Shown here piece by piece: positions 18,376-27,466 of a stretch of DNA of 64,000 bases. This stretch comes from Mycobacterium sp. NS-7484. GTDB taxonomy: Bacteria > Actinomycetota > Actinomycetes > Mycobacteriales > Mycobacteriaceae. Both the position numbers and the translations under genes were made by a program. The stretch is taken from the NCBI RefSeq assembly GCF_001953975.1, contig NZ_MBEJ01000005.1:1-64000 (forward strand), in the 5' to 3' direction. Each line of letters opens with the position of its first letter. The stretch's first letter is position 1. The notes below the pieces were generated by a model that was not told the DNA's origin, ran no database searches, and saw nothing but the letters and a program-made list of their open reading frames with translations.

Positions 18376-21300
18376 CCGGATTCCCGCAGACCAGCGTCCG
18401 TTACAGCCCGACGGAGTTGTCCGCTGCTCTGGGGCTGTTCCCACCGACGGACGAGCAGGCCGCGGTCATCGCCGCCCCGCCGGGACCGCTGGTGGTGATC
18501 GCCGGGGCAGGCGCCGGCAAGACCGAGACCATGGCGGCCCGGGTGGTCTGGTTGGTGGCCAACGGTTTCGCCTCGCCCTCGCAGGTACTGGGCCTGACAT
18601 TCACCCGCAAGGCTGCCGGCCAGCTGTTGCGTCGGGTGCGTACGCGGCTGGCCCGGCTCGCCGGTGTCGGCCTGGGCACCGGTGGTGCCGACGAAATCGC
18701 CACGGTCAGCACCTATCACGCGTTCGCCGGGACCCTGCTGCGTGAGCACGGTCTACTGCTGCCGGTGGAACCGGACACCCGGCTGCTCAGCCAGACGGAG
18801 CTGTGGCAACTGGCATTCGAGGTGGTATGTGCACATCCCGGTGAGCTCGCCATCGAAAAGACCCCGGCCGCCGTCACCGACATGGTGTTGCGGCTCGCGG
18901 GCGCGCTGGCCGAGCACCTGGTGGACACCGACCAGCTGCGCGATACCCATGTGGAGCTCGAGCGGCTCGTGCACACCTTGCCGGCGGGACCATATCAGCG
19001 TGACCGTGGGCCCAGTCAGTGGCTGCTGAAGATGTTGGCCACCCAGACCGAACGCACCGAGTTGGTGCCGCTGATCGATGCGCTTCATCGGCGGATGCGG
19101 GCCGACAAGGTAATGGATTTCGGCATGCAGATGTCGGCGGCGGCACGGCTGGCGGCGGGCTTCCCCCAGGTCGGTGCGCAGCTGCGGGAGCGGTTCCGCG
19201 TGGTGTTGCTCGACGAGTACCAGGACACCGGACACGCTCAGCGGGTGGCGTTGTCCTCGCTGTTCGGCGGTGGTGTCGACGACGGCCTGGCGTTGACCGC
19301 GGTGGGGGATCCGATCCAGTCGATCTACGGCTGGCGCGGCGCATCGGCGACCAACCTGCCCCGGTTCACCACGGATTTTCCGTTGGCCGACGGTACGCCG
19401 GCCCCGACCCTGGAATTGCGGACCAGCTGGCGCAACCCGCCCAGTGCGCTGCATCTGGCCAACGCGGTGTCGGCCGAGGCGCGGCGGCGTTCGGTCACGG
19501 TGCACGAGCTGCGCCCCCGGCCCGACGCCGAACCGGGCACCATCCGGTGTGCGCTGCTGGACGACGTCGAGGCTGAACGAGGCTGGGTGGCAGACCATCT
19601 GGCGACGCTCTATCACGGCGCGGCCGCCCAGGGCGTGGCCACGCCGACCGCTGCGGTGCTGGTGCGCCGCAACGCCGACGCCGCGCCGATGGCTGAGGCA
19701 CTGAGTGCCCGTGGGGTGCCGGTCGAGGTGGTGGGGGTGGCCGGGCTGCTGGCGGTGCCCGAAGTGGCCGATCTGGTGGCGATGCTGCGGCTGGTGGCCG
19801 ATCCGGCTGCGGGCTCGGCGGTGATGCGGGTGCTGACCGGACCGCGGTGGCGGTTGGGTGCCCGGGACATCGCCGCGCTGTGGCGCCGGGCGAGGGAACT
19901 CGACGACCGGCCGGTGGGGGAGCCCAGCGCCGCCGAGATCGTGGCGCAGGCGGCTCCGGATGCCGACGCGGCCTGTCTGGCCGATGCGATCTGCGATCCC
20001 GGTGCGGCCGAACACTATTCGCCGGCCGGCCACCAGCGGATCGAGGCGCTCGGCCGGGAGCTGACCATGCTGCGGGCCCACCTGAGCCATCCGCTGCCCG
20101 AGCTGGTGGCCGAGGTGCGACGGGTCGCCGGTCTCGACGCGGAGGCACGGGCGGCCCGCCCGGTGACCGCGGGCTGGACCGGCACCGAGAACCTGGACAC
20201 GTTCTGTGATCTGGTGGCCGATTTCGCCGGCCGTCCAGGCGGGTCCGTGCTCGCGCTGCTGGCCTACCTCGACGTGGCCGCCGACGTGGAAAACGGCCTG
20301 GCCCCCGCCGAATTGACGGTCTCACACGACCGGGTGCAGATCCTCACCGTGCACGCCGCCAAGGGACTGGAATGGCAGGTGGTCGCCGTCCCGCACCTGA
20401 GCGGGCGGGTGTTTCCGTCGACCGCGTCAGCGCGCACCTGGCTCACCGACTCCTCGGATCTGCCTCCGCTGTTGCGCGGTGACCGCGCGGTCAAATCGGA
20501 ACTGGGCGTACCGGTGCTGGACGTCTCCGACGTCAACGATCGAAAGATCCTGTCGGACAAGATCAACGAGCACAAACGCACCCTCGAGCAGCGGCGCATC
20601 GACGAGGAACGCCGGTTGCTCTACGTCGCGATCACCCGATCGGAGGACACCCTGCTCATCTCCGGGCACCACTGGGGCGCCACCGAAGGCAAGCCGCGCG
20701 GCCCGTCAGAGTTCCTGTGTGAGATCAAGGCCATCGTGGAGGACGCTGCCGCGGCGGGTCAGCCGTGCGGCGAGATCGAGCAATGGGCAGCGGAACCGGC
20801 GGCTGGTGCGGTAAACCCGTTGCGCGACAAGACCGTCGAAGCGCTCTGGCCGGCAGCTCCGGCCCGCGCCACCGATGCCGAGCGGGGAGCGGCGCTGGTG
20901 TCACAGGCTCTGGCCGGCGCAGACCAGGCCGGTGCGGGTGAGGGGGACGGCATCGACCACGAAGGCTGGGCCGCCGACGTCGACGCGCTTCTGGCCGAGC
21001 GTGAACGTGGTCGGCAGGTGGTTCCGGTCGAGCTGCCCGGGCAGCTGTCGGTCAGCACCTTGGTGGAGCTGAGCCGTGACCGGCAGGCCGCGCTGCAGCG
21101 TCTGCATCGACGGCTGCCGCAGCGCCCGGATCCGCACGCATTGTTGGGCACCGCGTTTCACGAGTGGGTGCAGCGGTTCTTCCATTCCGAGCGGTTGTTC
21201 GACCTCGACGATCTGCCCGGCGCGGTGGACAGCGACAGCGGACGTGCCGGCGCCGCCGAACTGTCGGAGCTGCAGGACGCATTCGTCATGTCGCCGTGGG

Positions 21301-21689
21301 CGGCCCGCACCCCGATCGAGGTGGAGGTGCCGTTCGACATGGCGATCGGCACGACACGAACCACCGTCGTCCGCGGCCGCATCGATGCCGTGTTCGCCGA
21401 CGACGACGGAACCACCACGGTCGTGGACTGGAAAACCGGTGAACCGCCGGCCACCCCGGAGGCCTTGGCGCAGGCTTCGGTCCAGCTCGCGGTGTACCGC
21501 CTGGCCTGGGCAGCGTTACGGGGATGCCCACCCGAATCGGTACGCGCGGCGTTCCATTACGTGCGTTCCGGGCAGACGGTCAGCCCGGAATCGCTACCGG
21601 GGGAGGACGAACTGGTCGCGCTGCTGACCGCCCCGGTCGACGAGCGGCCGGCAGAGCCGGGTCAGGCGCTCGGCGACGAGTTGCGGTAA
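18372..21689 (+). CDS. adnB: AdnB subunit of the AdnAB helicase-nuclease
   Basis: A 1105-residue partner of AdnA. The UvrD-like motor has Walker A GAGAGKTE (about 47-54), TFTRKAAGQLL, Walker B LLDEYQDT (about 280-287), [25 protein letters not shown] and LYVAITRSE. The C-terminal RecB nuclease has GTAFHEWVQRFF and VVDWKTGEPP near 1017-1026. The cysteine quartet seen in AdnA is absent, as expected for AdnB. It is translationally coupled to adnA. Its 3' end overlaps the convergent DoxX gene by 28 bp. Confidence 0.93.
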   Translation: MTGFPQTSVRYSPTELSAALGLFPPTDEQAAVIAAPPGPLVVIAGAGAGKTETMAARVVWLVANGFASPSQVLGLTFTRKAAGQLLRRVRTRLARLAGVGLGTGGADEIATVSTYHAFAGTLLREHGLLLPVEPDTRLLSQTELWQLAFEVVCAHPGELAIEKTPAAVTDMVLRLAGALAEHLVDTDQLRDTHVELERLVHTLPAGPYQRDRGPSQWLLKMLATQTERTELVPLIDALHRRMRADKVMDFGMQMSAAARLAAGFPQVGAQLRERFRVVLLDEYQDTGHAQRVALSSLFGGGVDDGLALTAVGDPIQSIYGWRGASATNLPRFTTDFPLADGTPAPTLELRTSWRNPPSALHLANAVSAEARRRSVTVHELRPRPDAEPGTIRCALLDDVEAERGWVADHLATLYHGAAAQGVATPTAAVLVRRNADAAPMAEALSARGVPVEVVGVAGLLAVPEVADLVAMLRLVADPAAGSAVMRVLTGPRWRLGARDIAALWRRARELDDRPVGEPSAAEIVAQAAPDADAACLADAICDPGAAEHYSPAGHQRIEALGRELTMLRAHLSHPLPELVAEVRRVAGLDAEARAARPVTAGWTGTENLDTFCDLVADFAGRPGGSVLALLAYLDVAADVENGLAPAELTVSHDRVQILTVHAAKGLEWQVVAVPHLSGRVFPSTASARTWLTDSSDLPPLLRGDRAVKSELGVPVLDVSDVNDRKILSDKINEHKRTLEQRRIDEERRLLYVAITRSEDTLLISGHHWGATEGKPRGPSEFLCEIKAIVEDAAAAGQPCGEIEQWAAEPAAGAVNPLRDKTVEALWPAAPARATDAERGAALVSQALAGADQAGAGEGDGIDHEGWAADVDALLAERERGRQVVPVELPGQLSVSTLVELSRDRQAALQRLHRRLPQRPDPHALLGTAFHEWVQRFFHSERLFDLDDLPGAVDSDSGRAGAAELSELQDAFVMSPWAARTPIEVEVPFDMAIGTTRTTVVRGRIDAVFADDDGTTTVVDWKTGEPPATPEALAQASVQLAVYRLAWAALRGCPPESVRAAFHYVRSGQTVSPESLPGEDELVALLTAPVDERPAEPGQALGDELR

Positions 21690-22060
21690 ACCCGCAGCGC
21701 CCCAGTGATCATCGGGATCTGCAAGGGCAGCCGGGCGATCGCGACGATCCGCATGGGCCACGGCTTGTCCCACCACAGCCGGACCATGTTCACGTTGCCC
21801 GGGAACACGGCGACGAACAACGCGACGGCGGCCAGCGCGCCCAGTCGCCGGGTACGCGGCGCGGCCAGCAGCACGCCGGTGGCCAGCTCACCCACGCCGG
21901 AGGCGTAGGTGTAAAAGCGCGGGGTGCCGGGCAGTTCGGCCGGGATGATCGAGTCGAACGGTTTGGGTGCGACGAAATGCAGCGTGCCCATGCCGAGGAG
22001 CAGGGCGGCCATGCGTCGGGCAGGTGCGGAGGAGATCCGCTGAGACGGGGATGCGGTCAT
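21662..22060 (-). CDS. DoxX-like membrane protein
   Basis: A 132-residue membrane protein with about four hydrophobic segments (around residues 15-33, 50-66, 72-92 and 105-123) resembling the DoxX/DoxD-like superfamily. Segments FYTYASGVGELATGVLLA and FPGNVNMV are family-like. Mycobacterial DoxX has been linked to thiol/oxidative stress complexes, but a role here is not shown. Its 3' end overlaps that of adnB by 28 bp, and its start is 75 bp from the divergent potassium channel gene. Confidence 0.72.
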   Translation of the reverse strand: MTASPSQRISSAPARRMAALLLGMGTLHFVAPKPFDSIIPAELPGTPRFYTYASGVGELATGVLLAAPRTRRLGALAAVALFVAVFPGNVNMVRLWWDKPWPMRIVAIARLPLQIPMITGALRVYRNSSPSA

Positions 22061-22135
22061 GGTTACATTGTGACGTGCGTCTGATCAGATGGGTCCCGGC
22101 GCGTCCCGGGGCACTTTGCTCGATGATGGGGTCGC

Positions 22136-23230
22136 GTGGGTAAAGGCAGGCTGCGGCGTCGCCTCGCCGCGATCGACTCGAACCTCACCTCGCGCCCGGA
22201 TGCAGCGCTCGTCGATGTCTTGCGGATTCCCGAGCCGTTCGTCAGCCCGGCCCGCAGGATCTTCATGCGCGTGCTGTACGCGTTGGGGGCGCTGTTCGCC
22301 GCGGTGCTCATCGTCTACATGGACCGCTACGGCTATCGGGACAACGACAGCGCACCGGACGCCAACAATCCACTGTCATTCCTGGATTGCCTGTACTACG
22401 CCACGGTGTCGCTGTCCACAACCGGCTACGGCGACATCACGCCGTATTCGGACTCGGCGCGTCTGGTCAACGTCATCATCATCACGCCGCTGCGGGTGGC
22501 ATTCCTGATCGTGCTGATCGGTACCACCGTGGAAACGTTGACCACCCAGTCGCGGCAGGCGCTGAAGATTCAGCGATGGAGGAACAAAGTGCGTAACCAC
22601 ACCGTCGTCGTCGGATACGGCACCAAGGGCCGCACCGCGGTCGCCGCGATGGTCGGCGATGAGGTCTCGCCGGCCGACATCGTCGTCGTCGACGAGAACG
22701 CGGGCGCGCTGGAACGCGCCAAGGGCGCGGGGTTGGTGACCGTGCACGGCGATGCCACCAACTCCTCGGTACTGCGACTGGCCGGCGCCCAGCACGCCAA
22801 GTCGATCATCGTCGCGGCCGACAATGACGCCAGCGCGGTGCTCGTCACGCTGACCGCGCGCGAATTGGCACCCAAGGCCAAGATCATCGCGGCGGTGCGG
22901 GAGTCGGACAATTTGCATCTGCTCAAGCAGTCCGGAGCGGATTCCACCGTGGTGTCATCGGAGACCGCGGGCCGGCTGCTCGGTATCGCCACGCAGACGC
23001 CCAGCGTGGTGGAGATGATGGAAGACCTACTGACACCCGATGCCGGCTTCGCCATCGCTGAGCGAGAGGTCAGTCCCAAGGAGGAGGGCGGCTCGCCGCG
23101 GCATCTGCATGACATCGTGCTCGGCGTGGTGCGCGAGGGCCGTTTGTTGCGGGTGGACGCGCCGGAAGTCGATGCACTGGAAGCGGGCGACCGGCTGCTC
23201 TACATCCGCAGCGCGGACGCCGAGCGATGA
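22136..23230 (+). CDS. Potassium channel with TrkA-N (RCK) and TrkA-C domains (Rv3200c-like)
   Basis: A 364-residue two-transmembrane ion channel. TM1 lies near residues 43-62, the pore helix precedes the selectivity filter TTGYGD (95-100), and TM2 lies near 108-128. The cytoplasmic regulatory region starts with a Rossmann nucleotide-binding RCK domain (HTVVVGYGTKGRT near 154-166) and ends with a TrkA-C domain (HDIVLGVVREGRLL...LLYIRS). It conducts K+ with gating by ligand or nucleotide. The GTG start at 22136 gives the family length. Its stop overlaps the nudC start by 4 bp (ATGA, 23227-23230). Confidence 0.9.
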   Translation: MGKGRLRRRLAAIDSNLTSRPDAALVDVLRIPEPFVSPARRIFMRVLYALGALFAAVLIVYMDRYGYRDNDSAPDANNPLSFLDCLYYATVSLSTTGYGDITPYSDSARLVNVIIITPLRVAFLIVLIGTTVETLTTQSRQALKIQRWRNKVRNHTVVVGYGTKGRTAVAAMVGDEVSPADIVVVDENAGALERAKGAGLVTVHGDATNSSVLRLAGAQHAKSIIVAADNDASAVLVTLTARELAPKAKIIAAVRESDNLHLLKQSGADSTVVSSETAGRLLGIATQTPSVVEMMEDLLTPDAGFAIAEREVSPKEEGGSPRHLHDIVLGVVREGRLLRVDAPEVDALEAGDRLLYIRSADAER

Positions 23231-24165
23231 GCGCCAGGAGTTTCGGCCTCCGCAATATCCCGTTGTTGTCCCGGGTCGGTGCCGACCGTGCCGACGCCTT
23301 GCGTACCGATATCGAGGCCGCGACCGCGGGTTGGCCGGACGCGTTGCTGCTGCGGGTCGATCGACGTAACCAGGTGCTGATCTCCGGTGGTCAGGTGGTG
23401 CTCGGCAAGGCGTCGAGCCTGGGTACCGACAAGCCGCCGGAGCATGCGGTGTTTCTGGGGCGGATGGGTGACGGCCGACATGTGTGGGGAGTGCGCGCTG
23501 CACTGGAGGCGCCCGAAGATCCGGAGGCGCCTGCGGAGGTGCTCGACCTGCGGCGCGCCGGGGAGGTCTTCGACGATCTCAGCGCCCAGCTGGTGGCCAC
23601 CGCCACCGCGTTGCTGAACTGGCATGACCGTGCCCGGTTCAGCGCGGTGGACGGAGCAGCGACCAGGTCGGCGAAGGGCGGTTGGTCACGGGTTGATCCG
23701 GTCAGCGGTCACGAGGAGTTCCCGCGTATCGATCCGGCGGTGATCTGCCTGGTCCACGACGGTCACGACCGTGCGGTGCTGGCGCGCCAGACCGTCTGGC
23801 CCGAGCGGTTGTTTTCGATTCTGGCCGGCTTCGTCGAAGCCGGGGAATCGTTCGAGGCGTGTGTGGTGCGCGAGATCGCCGAAGAGATCGGCCTGGCGGT
23901 CACCGATGTGCAGTACCTCGGTAGCCAGCCCTGGCCGTTTCCGCGGTCATTGATGGTCGGGTTCCACGCCATCGGAGATCCGGAGCAGCCGTTCTCGTTC
24001 AACGACGGTGAGATCGCCGAGGCGCAGTGGTTCACTCGGGCCGAGATCCGGGAGGCCCTGGATCAGGGTGACTGGAACTCGGCCGGAGGTACGCCGTCGC
24101 GGCTGCTGCTGCCCGGGTCGATCTCGATCGCCCGCGAGATCATCGAATCCTGGGCTGCGTTGTAG
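23227..24165 (+). CDS. nudC: NAD(+)/NADH diphosphatase NudC
   Basis: A 312-residue Nudix hydrolase that cleaves NAD(H) to NMN(H) plus AMP and can remove NAD caps from RNA. The Nudix box GFVEAGESFEACVVREIAEEIGL lies at about 200-222, followed by SQPWPFPRSLM (about 232-242), the NADH-pyrophosphatase signature. In the middle region, where many NudC proteins have a four-cysteine zinc ribbon, the sequence has no cysteines, so that ribbon is absent. It is coupled to the potassium channel gene upstream and convergent with mycoredoxin-1. Confidence 0.9.
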   Translation: MSARSFGLRNIPLLSRVGADRADALRTDIEAATAGWPDALLLRVDRRNQVLISGGQVVLGKASSLGTDKPPEHAVFLGRMGDGRHVWGVRAALEAPEDPEAPAEVLDLRRAGEVFDDLSAQLVATATALLNWHDRARFSAVDGAATRSAKGGWSRVDPVSGHEEFPRIDPAVICLVHDGHDRAVLARQTVWPERLFSILAGFVEAGESFEACVVREIAEEIGLAVTDVQYLGSQPWPFPRSLMVGFHAIGDPEQPFSFNDGEIAEAQWFTRAEIREALDQGDWNSAGGTPSRLLLPGSISIAREIIESWAAL

Positions 24166-24191
24166 CTCGCGGGGCATCAGCCCAGCCGGAC

Positions 24192-24440
24192 TCAGCCGAG
24201 TTTGGCTTTGACCTGCTTGATGGTCGGGTTGGTCAGCGTCGAGCCGTCGGGGAACTTCACGGTGGGCACCACGTGGTTGCCCCCGTTGACCGATCCGACG
24301 AACTCGGCCGCGGCCGGATCCTGCTCAATGTCCACCTCGGTCCACGCGATGCCCTCGGCCTTCAGCGCGGTCTTGAGCCGGGAGCAGTAGCCGCACCAGG
24401 TGGTGGTGTACATGGTCAGTGCAGACGGTGTAGCAGTCAT
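24192..24440 (-). CDS. mrx1: Mycoredoxin-1 (glutaredoxin-like, mycothiol-dependent)
   Basis: An 82-residue thioredoxin-fold protein. The active site WCGYC near residues 16-20 (in YTTTWCGYCSRLK) and the cis-proline TVKFPDGSTLTNP region fit mycoredoxin-1, which reduces mixed disulfides with mycothiol. The ATG at 24440 is chosen; upstream in-frame codons run into the shared promoter gap. By order it is the Rv3198A equivalent, normally next to uvrD2, but here about 7.2 kb of accessory genes separate the two. Confidence 0.9.
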   Translation of the reverse strand: MTATPSALTMYTTTWCGYCSRLKTALKAEGIAWTEVDIEQDPAAAEFVGSVNGGNHVVPTVKFPDGSTLTNPTIKQVKAKLG

Positions 24441-24529
24441 AGTCAGGACAACGTAACCGATCACTCCGGCATGCCCGATAGTCTGCATCTACCTGAGTGC
24501 TTCACAGATGTCGATGGGATGGAGCGTGC

Positions 24530-25666
24530 ATGGCTCGGCTTGTGCCGCCGGTATCGGGTGATCCGCACGCCTTCGACGAACTCAGGTTGCAGGTTCGCCG
24601 GTTCGTCGCCGAACAGCAGCAGGCCGGCAGGATCGGCCGGTATGCCGACAGCTGGTTGACCGGGTGGGACGAGGATTTCAGTCGGGCCCTGGCTGCCCGC
24701 GGTTGGCTGGGGATGACGGTGCCGGTGGAGTACGGCGGGCACGGGCGCAGTCATCAGGAGCGCTTCGTGATCACCGAGGAATTGCTGGCGGCCGGGGCCC
24801 CGGTCGGAGCGCATTGGATCGCCGACCGCCAGATCGTGCCTTCGTTGCTCAAGTACGGGGCCGAGGAGCAGCGACGAAAGTTCCTGCCCGCCATCGCAAA
24901 AGGCGAGTGCTACTTCGGCATCGGGATGAGCGAGCCCGATTCCGGATCGGATCTGGCCAGTGTGCGCACCAAGGCCACACCGGCTGAGGGTGGCTGGCGG
25001 ATCACGGGCACCAAGGTGTGGACGTCGGGGGCGCACCTGGCCCACGCCTTCATCTGCCTGGCCCGCACCGCGCCGGTGGATCCGGCGAACCGTCACGACG
25101 GTCTGAGCCAGTTCATCGTCGACCTGTCGGCACCGGGCGTCGATATCCGGCCCATCATCTCGATGAACGGCAAGCACCACTTCAACGAGGTGATCCTCGA
25201 CGAGGTGTTCGTGCCCGAGGCCATGGTCTTCGGCACGATTGGCAACGGTTGGGAGCAGGTCACCTCGGAACTCAGCTTCGAGCGCAGCGGGCCCGAGCGT
25301 TTCCTGTCGACCTTCCCGCTGCTGGCCGACATGGCCTCGCTCATGCGGGACGGAACCCTGCCTCGTCACACCGATCTGGGCCGCTATCTGGGCCGGATCA
25401 GCGGTTTGCGCCAGATGTCCATGGCGGTCGCCGGGGCGCTGGAGCGACACGAGCCGGCTGACACCGCGGCCGCAGTGGTCAAGGTGCTCGGCACGGCCAC
25501 CGAAGGCGACATCGCTGATTTCGCCGACGTGCTCGGTGAGACCGATGACGACGCCTACCGGGCGATGTTGGCCGACGCCGTCGCCCAGCGTCCGGGGTTC
25601 ACCCTGCGTGGCGGCACCAATGAGGTGTTGCGTGGGGTGATTGCGCGGGGACTGGGGTTGAGATGA
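24530..25666 (+). CDS. Acyl-CoA dehydrogenase, FAD-binding subunit
   Basis: A 378-residue acyl-CoA dehydrogenase-family flavoprotein. Features in order are the N-terminal helical domain, FGIGMSEPDSGSD (about 136-148) and WRITGTKVWTSGAHLAHA, both FAD-contact motifs, and the C-terminal helical domain ending with LRGGTNEVLRGVIARGLGL. The ATG at 24530 follows a good ribosome site (GGATGGAG). Its stop overlaps the next gene (ATGA), which encodes a degenerate partner. The pair probably forms a heterotetramer as in steroid side-chain dehydrogenases. The substrate is unknown. Confidence 0.87.
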   Translation: MARLVPPVSGDPHAFDELRLQVRRFVAEQQQAGRIGRYADSWLTGWDEDFSRALAARGWLGMTVPVEYGGHGRSHQERFVITEELLAAGAPVGAHWIADRQIVPSLLKYGAEEQRRKFLPAIAKGECYFGIGMSEPDSGSDLASVRTKATPAEGGWRITGTKVWTSGAHLAHAFICLARTAPVDPANRHDGLSQFIVDLSAPGVDIRPIISMNGKHHFNEVILDEVFVPEAMVFGTIGNGWEQVTSELSFERSGPERFLSTFPLLADMASLMRDGTLPRHTDLGRYLGRISGLRQMSMAVAGALERHEPADTAAAVVKVLGTATEGDIADFADVLGETDDDAYRAMLADAVAQRPGFTLRGGTNEVLRGVIARGLGLR

Positions 25667-26676
25667 GTGTCGACGCTGATCTGGTCGAGATGATGTCGGC
25701 CGTCTTCGCTGCGCACCGGGAGCAACATCAGCCTGGCGAGGCCGTCGACGAGTTGTGGGCGCGCCTGCGTGAACTGGGACTGGTTCGGCTGACCGGGTCC
25801 GAGGACTCCGGTGGCAGTGGCGCCGGCTGGGCCGAGGCCGTCGAGCTGCTGCGGGCAGCGGCCTTCCACGGCGTGAAAGTGCCGCTGGCCGAACATGATC
25901 TGTTGGCGTGCTGGCTGCTGGAGACGGCCGGATTGGCGATCGACGATTCCCGGCGTACCGCGTGTGTGCTCGATGACGACGGTGCCGCTCGTGGCGTGCC
26001 GTGGGCGGCGGACGCCGATCGGGTGGTGCTGTTCTGGCGTGACGCCAGCGGCTGGCGGGTGGCCGATGTGGACACCTCGTCGCTGTCGGTCAGTCGAGGG
26101 CGCAATAGTGCGGGGGAGCCCCGTGACGCGATCACCGCGGATATCGCGAGTTTGACCGGAACTGCGGTGCCAGACAAGACGTTCGAGGAGTTCAGCCGGC
26201 GCGCCGCACTGGTACGGGCGGTTCAGGTATGCGCCGCGTTGGACCGGATTCTGGAATTGTCGGTGTCTCACGCCGGTGAGCGTCTGCAGTTCGGCCGGCC
26301 GTTGGCGAAGTTCCAGGCCGTACAGCACCTGGTGGCCGACATCGCCGCCGAGTCGGCATTGGCCCGGGCCGCCACCGATGGTGCCCTGGATGCGGCGATT
26401 CGATCCGATTGGTCCGCAGCCGAATTGGATTTCCTTGTCGCGGTTGCCCGTTCGTGTGTCGGTCACGCCGCCTCGGTGGTGGTGCGCAACGCTCATCAGG
26501 TGCACGGCGCGATCGGTACGACGCGCGAGCACCGGCTGCACGAGTTCACCATGCCTGCCCTGGCGTGGCGTTCGGAGTACGGTTCGGTGGCGCACTGGGA
26601 CGAGGTCCTCACCGAGTACGCCACCGGAGCGAGCGCGAACGGATTGTGGGCGTTGGTCGCCGGCGCGGGCGACTGA
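25663..26676 (+). CDS. Acyl-CoA dehydrogenase-like second subunit
   Basis: A 337-residue acyl-CoA dehydrogenase-fold protein lacking the SEPxSGSD FAD motif of its neighbour. It keeps the C-terminal helical domain (LQFGRPLAKFQAVQHLVADIAAE near 207-229 and QVHGAIGTTREHRLHEF), which supplies flavin and catalytic contacts across the dimer interface. It is coupled to the first subunit by a 4-bp overlap. The pattern of one canonical and one trimmed subunit matches the alpha2beta2 FadE enzymes of mycobacteria. The gap downstream holds an operator-like dyad (26702-26718). Confidence 0.84.
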   Translation: MSVDADLVEMMSAVFAAHREQHQPGEAVDELWARLRELGLVRLTGSEDSGGSGAGWAEAVELLRAAAFHGVKVPLAEHDLLACWLLETAGLAIDDSRRTACVLDDDGAARGVPWAADADRVVLFWRDASGWRVADVDTSSLSVSRGRNSAGEPRDAITADIASLTGTAVPDKTFEEFSRRAALVRAVQVCAALDRILELSVSHAGERLQFGRPLAKFQAVQHLVADIAAESALARAATDGALDAAIRSDWSAAELDFLVAVARSCVGHAASVVVRNAHQVHGAIGTTREHRLHEFTMPALAWRSEYGSVAHWDEVLTEYATGASANGLWALVAGAGD

Positions 26677-26701
26677 TCCGGCAATTCGGAATGTCGACGA
26701 T

Positions 26702-26718
26702 ATGACACCCGCTGTCCT
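26702..26718. promoter_or_regulatory. 17-bp operator-like dyad C, upstream of XRE-cupin gene
   Basis: Reading the minus strand, AGGACAGCGGGTGTCAT matches the pattern AGGAC-N7-GTGTC-like shared with 27370-27386, 28438-28454 and 28495-28511. It lies between the dehydrogenase stop (26676) and the XRE-cupin start (26769), a location suited to autoregulation. Confidence 0.55.
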
Positions 26719-26768
26719 ATGGGACGATGTACCGAAGTGTGCTTCGGCGGTTACGGGCAGGAGGTGTT

Positions 26769-27296
26769 GTGAGCGCTCTGGTGCGTGCTGTGCGTCAACA
26801 GCGAGGCATGACCCTTGAGGAGCTCGCCGAAGCGACCGGGCTGACCAAGAGCTATCTGTCCAAGGTCGAACGGCAGCGTTCCACCCCGTCGATCGCGGTC
26901 GCGATGAAGCTGGCCCGCGCGCTCGAGGTCGATGTCGCACAACTGTTCTCCGAGGACCCGGCGGTCACGACGTTGGCCGTCGACCGTGCGGGCGAGCGAG
27001 GGGCCAACCGGTATCAAGCGGTCGCCGCGGGGATGCTCGGAAAGTCGATGTCGCCGTTCATCGTGCGGCCGACGCTCAAGTTCGCCGACCACCTTCATCC
27101 CGAACACGCCGGGCAGGAGTTGGTGTTCGTTCACGCCGGCACCGTGGAGTTGCGGTACCAGGACGAGTTGGTGGTTCTGGAGTCCGGTGACTGCGCGTAT
27201 TTCGATGCCTCCCTGCCGCACCAACTCCGACAGCGAGGCAGCGCACCCAGCGAGGTTCTGGTGATCACCCACACCGAGTACAGCCGTAATCGCTGA
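26769..27296 (+). CDS. XRE-family regulator with C-terminal cupin domain
   Basis: A 175-residue transcription factor. Residues 3-60 are an XRE helix-turn-helix (VRQQRGMTLEELAEATGLT, then YLSKVERQRSTPSI). Residues about 95-170 form a cupin barrel (HLHPEHAGQELVFVHAGTVEL and ESGDCAYFDASLPHQLR) that probably senses a small molecule. The GTG at 26769 is favoured by the ribosome site CAGGAGG five bases upstream; an earlier in-frame start at 26727 has none. Four similar dyads nearby make it the likely regulator of the nitrilase and aldolase genes and of itself. Confidence 0.87.
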   Translation: MSALVRAVRQQRGMTLEELAEATGLTKSYLSKVERQRSTPSIAVAMKLARALEVDVAQLFSEDPAVTTLAVDRAGERGANRYQAVAAGMLGKSMSPFIVRPTLKFADHLHPEHAGQELVFVHAGTVELRYQDELVVLESGDCAYFDASLPHQLRQRGSAPSEVLVITHTEYSRNR

Positions 27297-27369
27297 CTTA
27301 CGTTCAGGACTCGCGTGAGCACTTGAGATTCACGTGCACGGTGGGGATGAGCAGTACGCCTCCAATCAT

Positions 27370-27386
27370 AGGACGCAATGTGTCAT
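27370..27386. promoter_or_regulatory. 17-bp operator-like dyad B in a convergent gap
   Basis: AGGACGCAATGTGTCAT matches the dyad found before the aldolase and XRE-cupin genes. It lies between two 3' ends (XRE-cupin and nitrilase), so it does not precede an annotated gene. It may be a remnant of rearrangement or may control an unannotated RNA. Confidence 0.4.
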
Positions 27387-27420
27387 GAAGGAAACTTATT
27401 GCCGGACCCGCGGCTGTAGG

Positions 27421-27453
27421 GGTGAAAACCGCGCGTTCGACCGGGTTTTCACC
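27421..27453. terminator. Bidirectional stem-loop between convergent genes
   Basis: GGTGAAAACC (27421-27430) pairs perfectly with 27444-27453 across a 13-nt loop. It lies 14 bp from the nitrilase stop and 125 bp after the XRE-cupin stop, so it may end transcription from both sides. There is an A-tract/T-tract inside the stem but none after it. Confidence 0.6.
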
Positions 27454-27466
27454 GGCGGAGTCGTGC

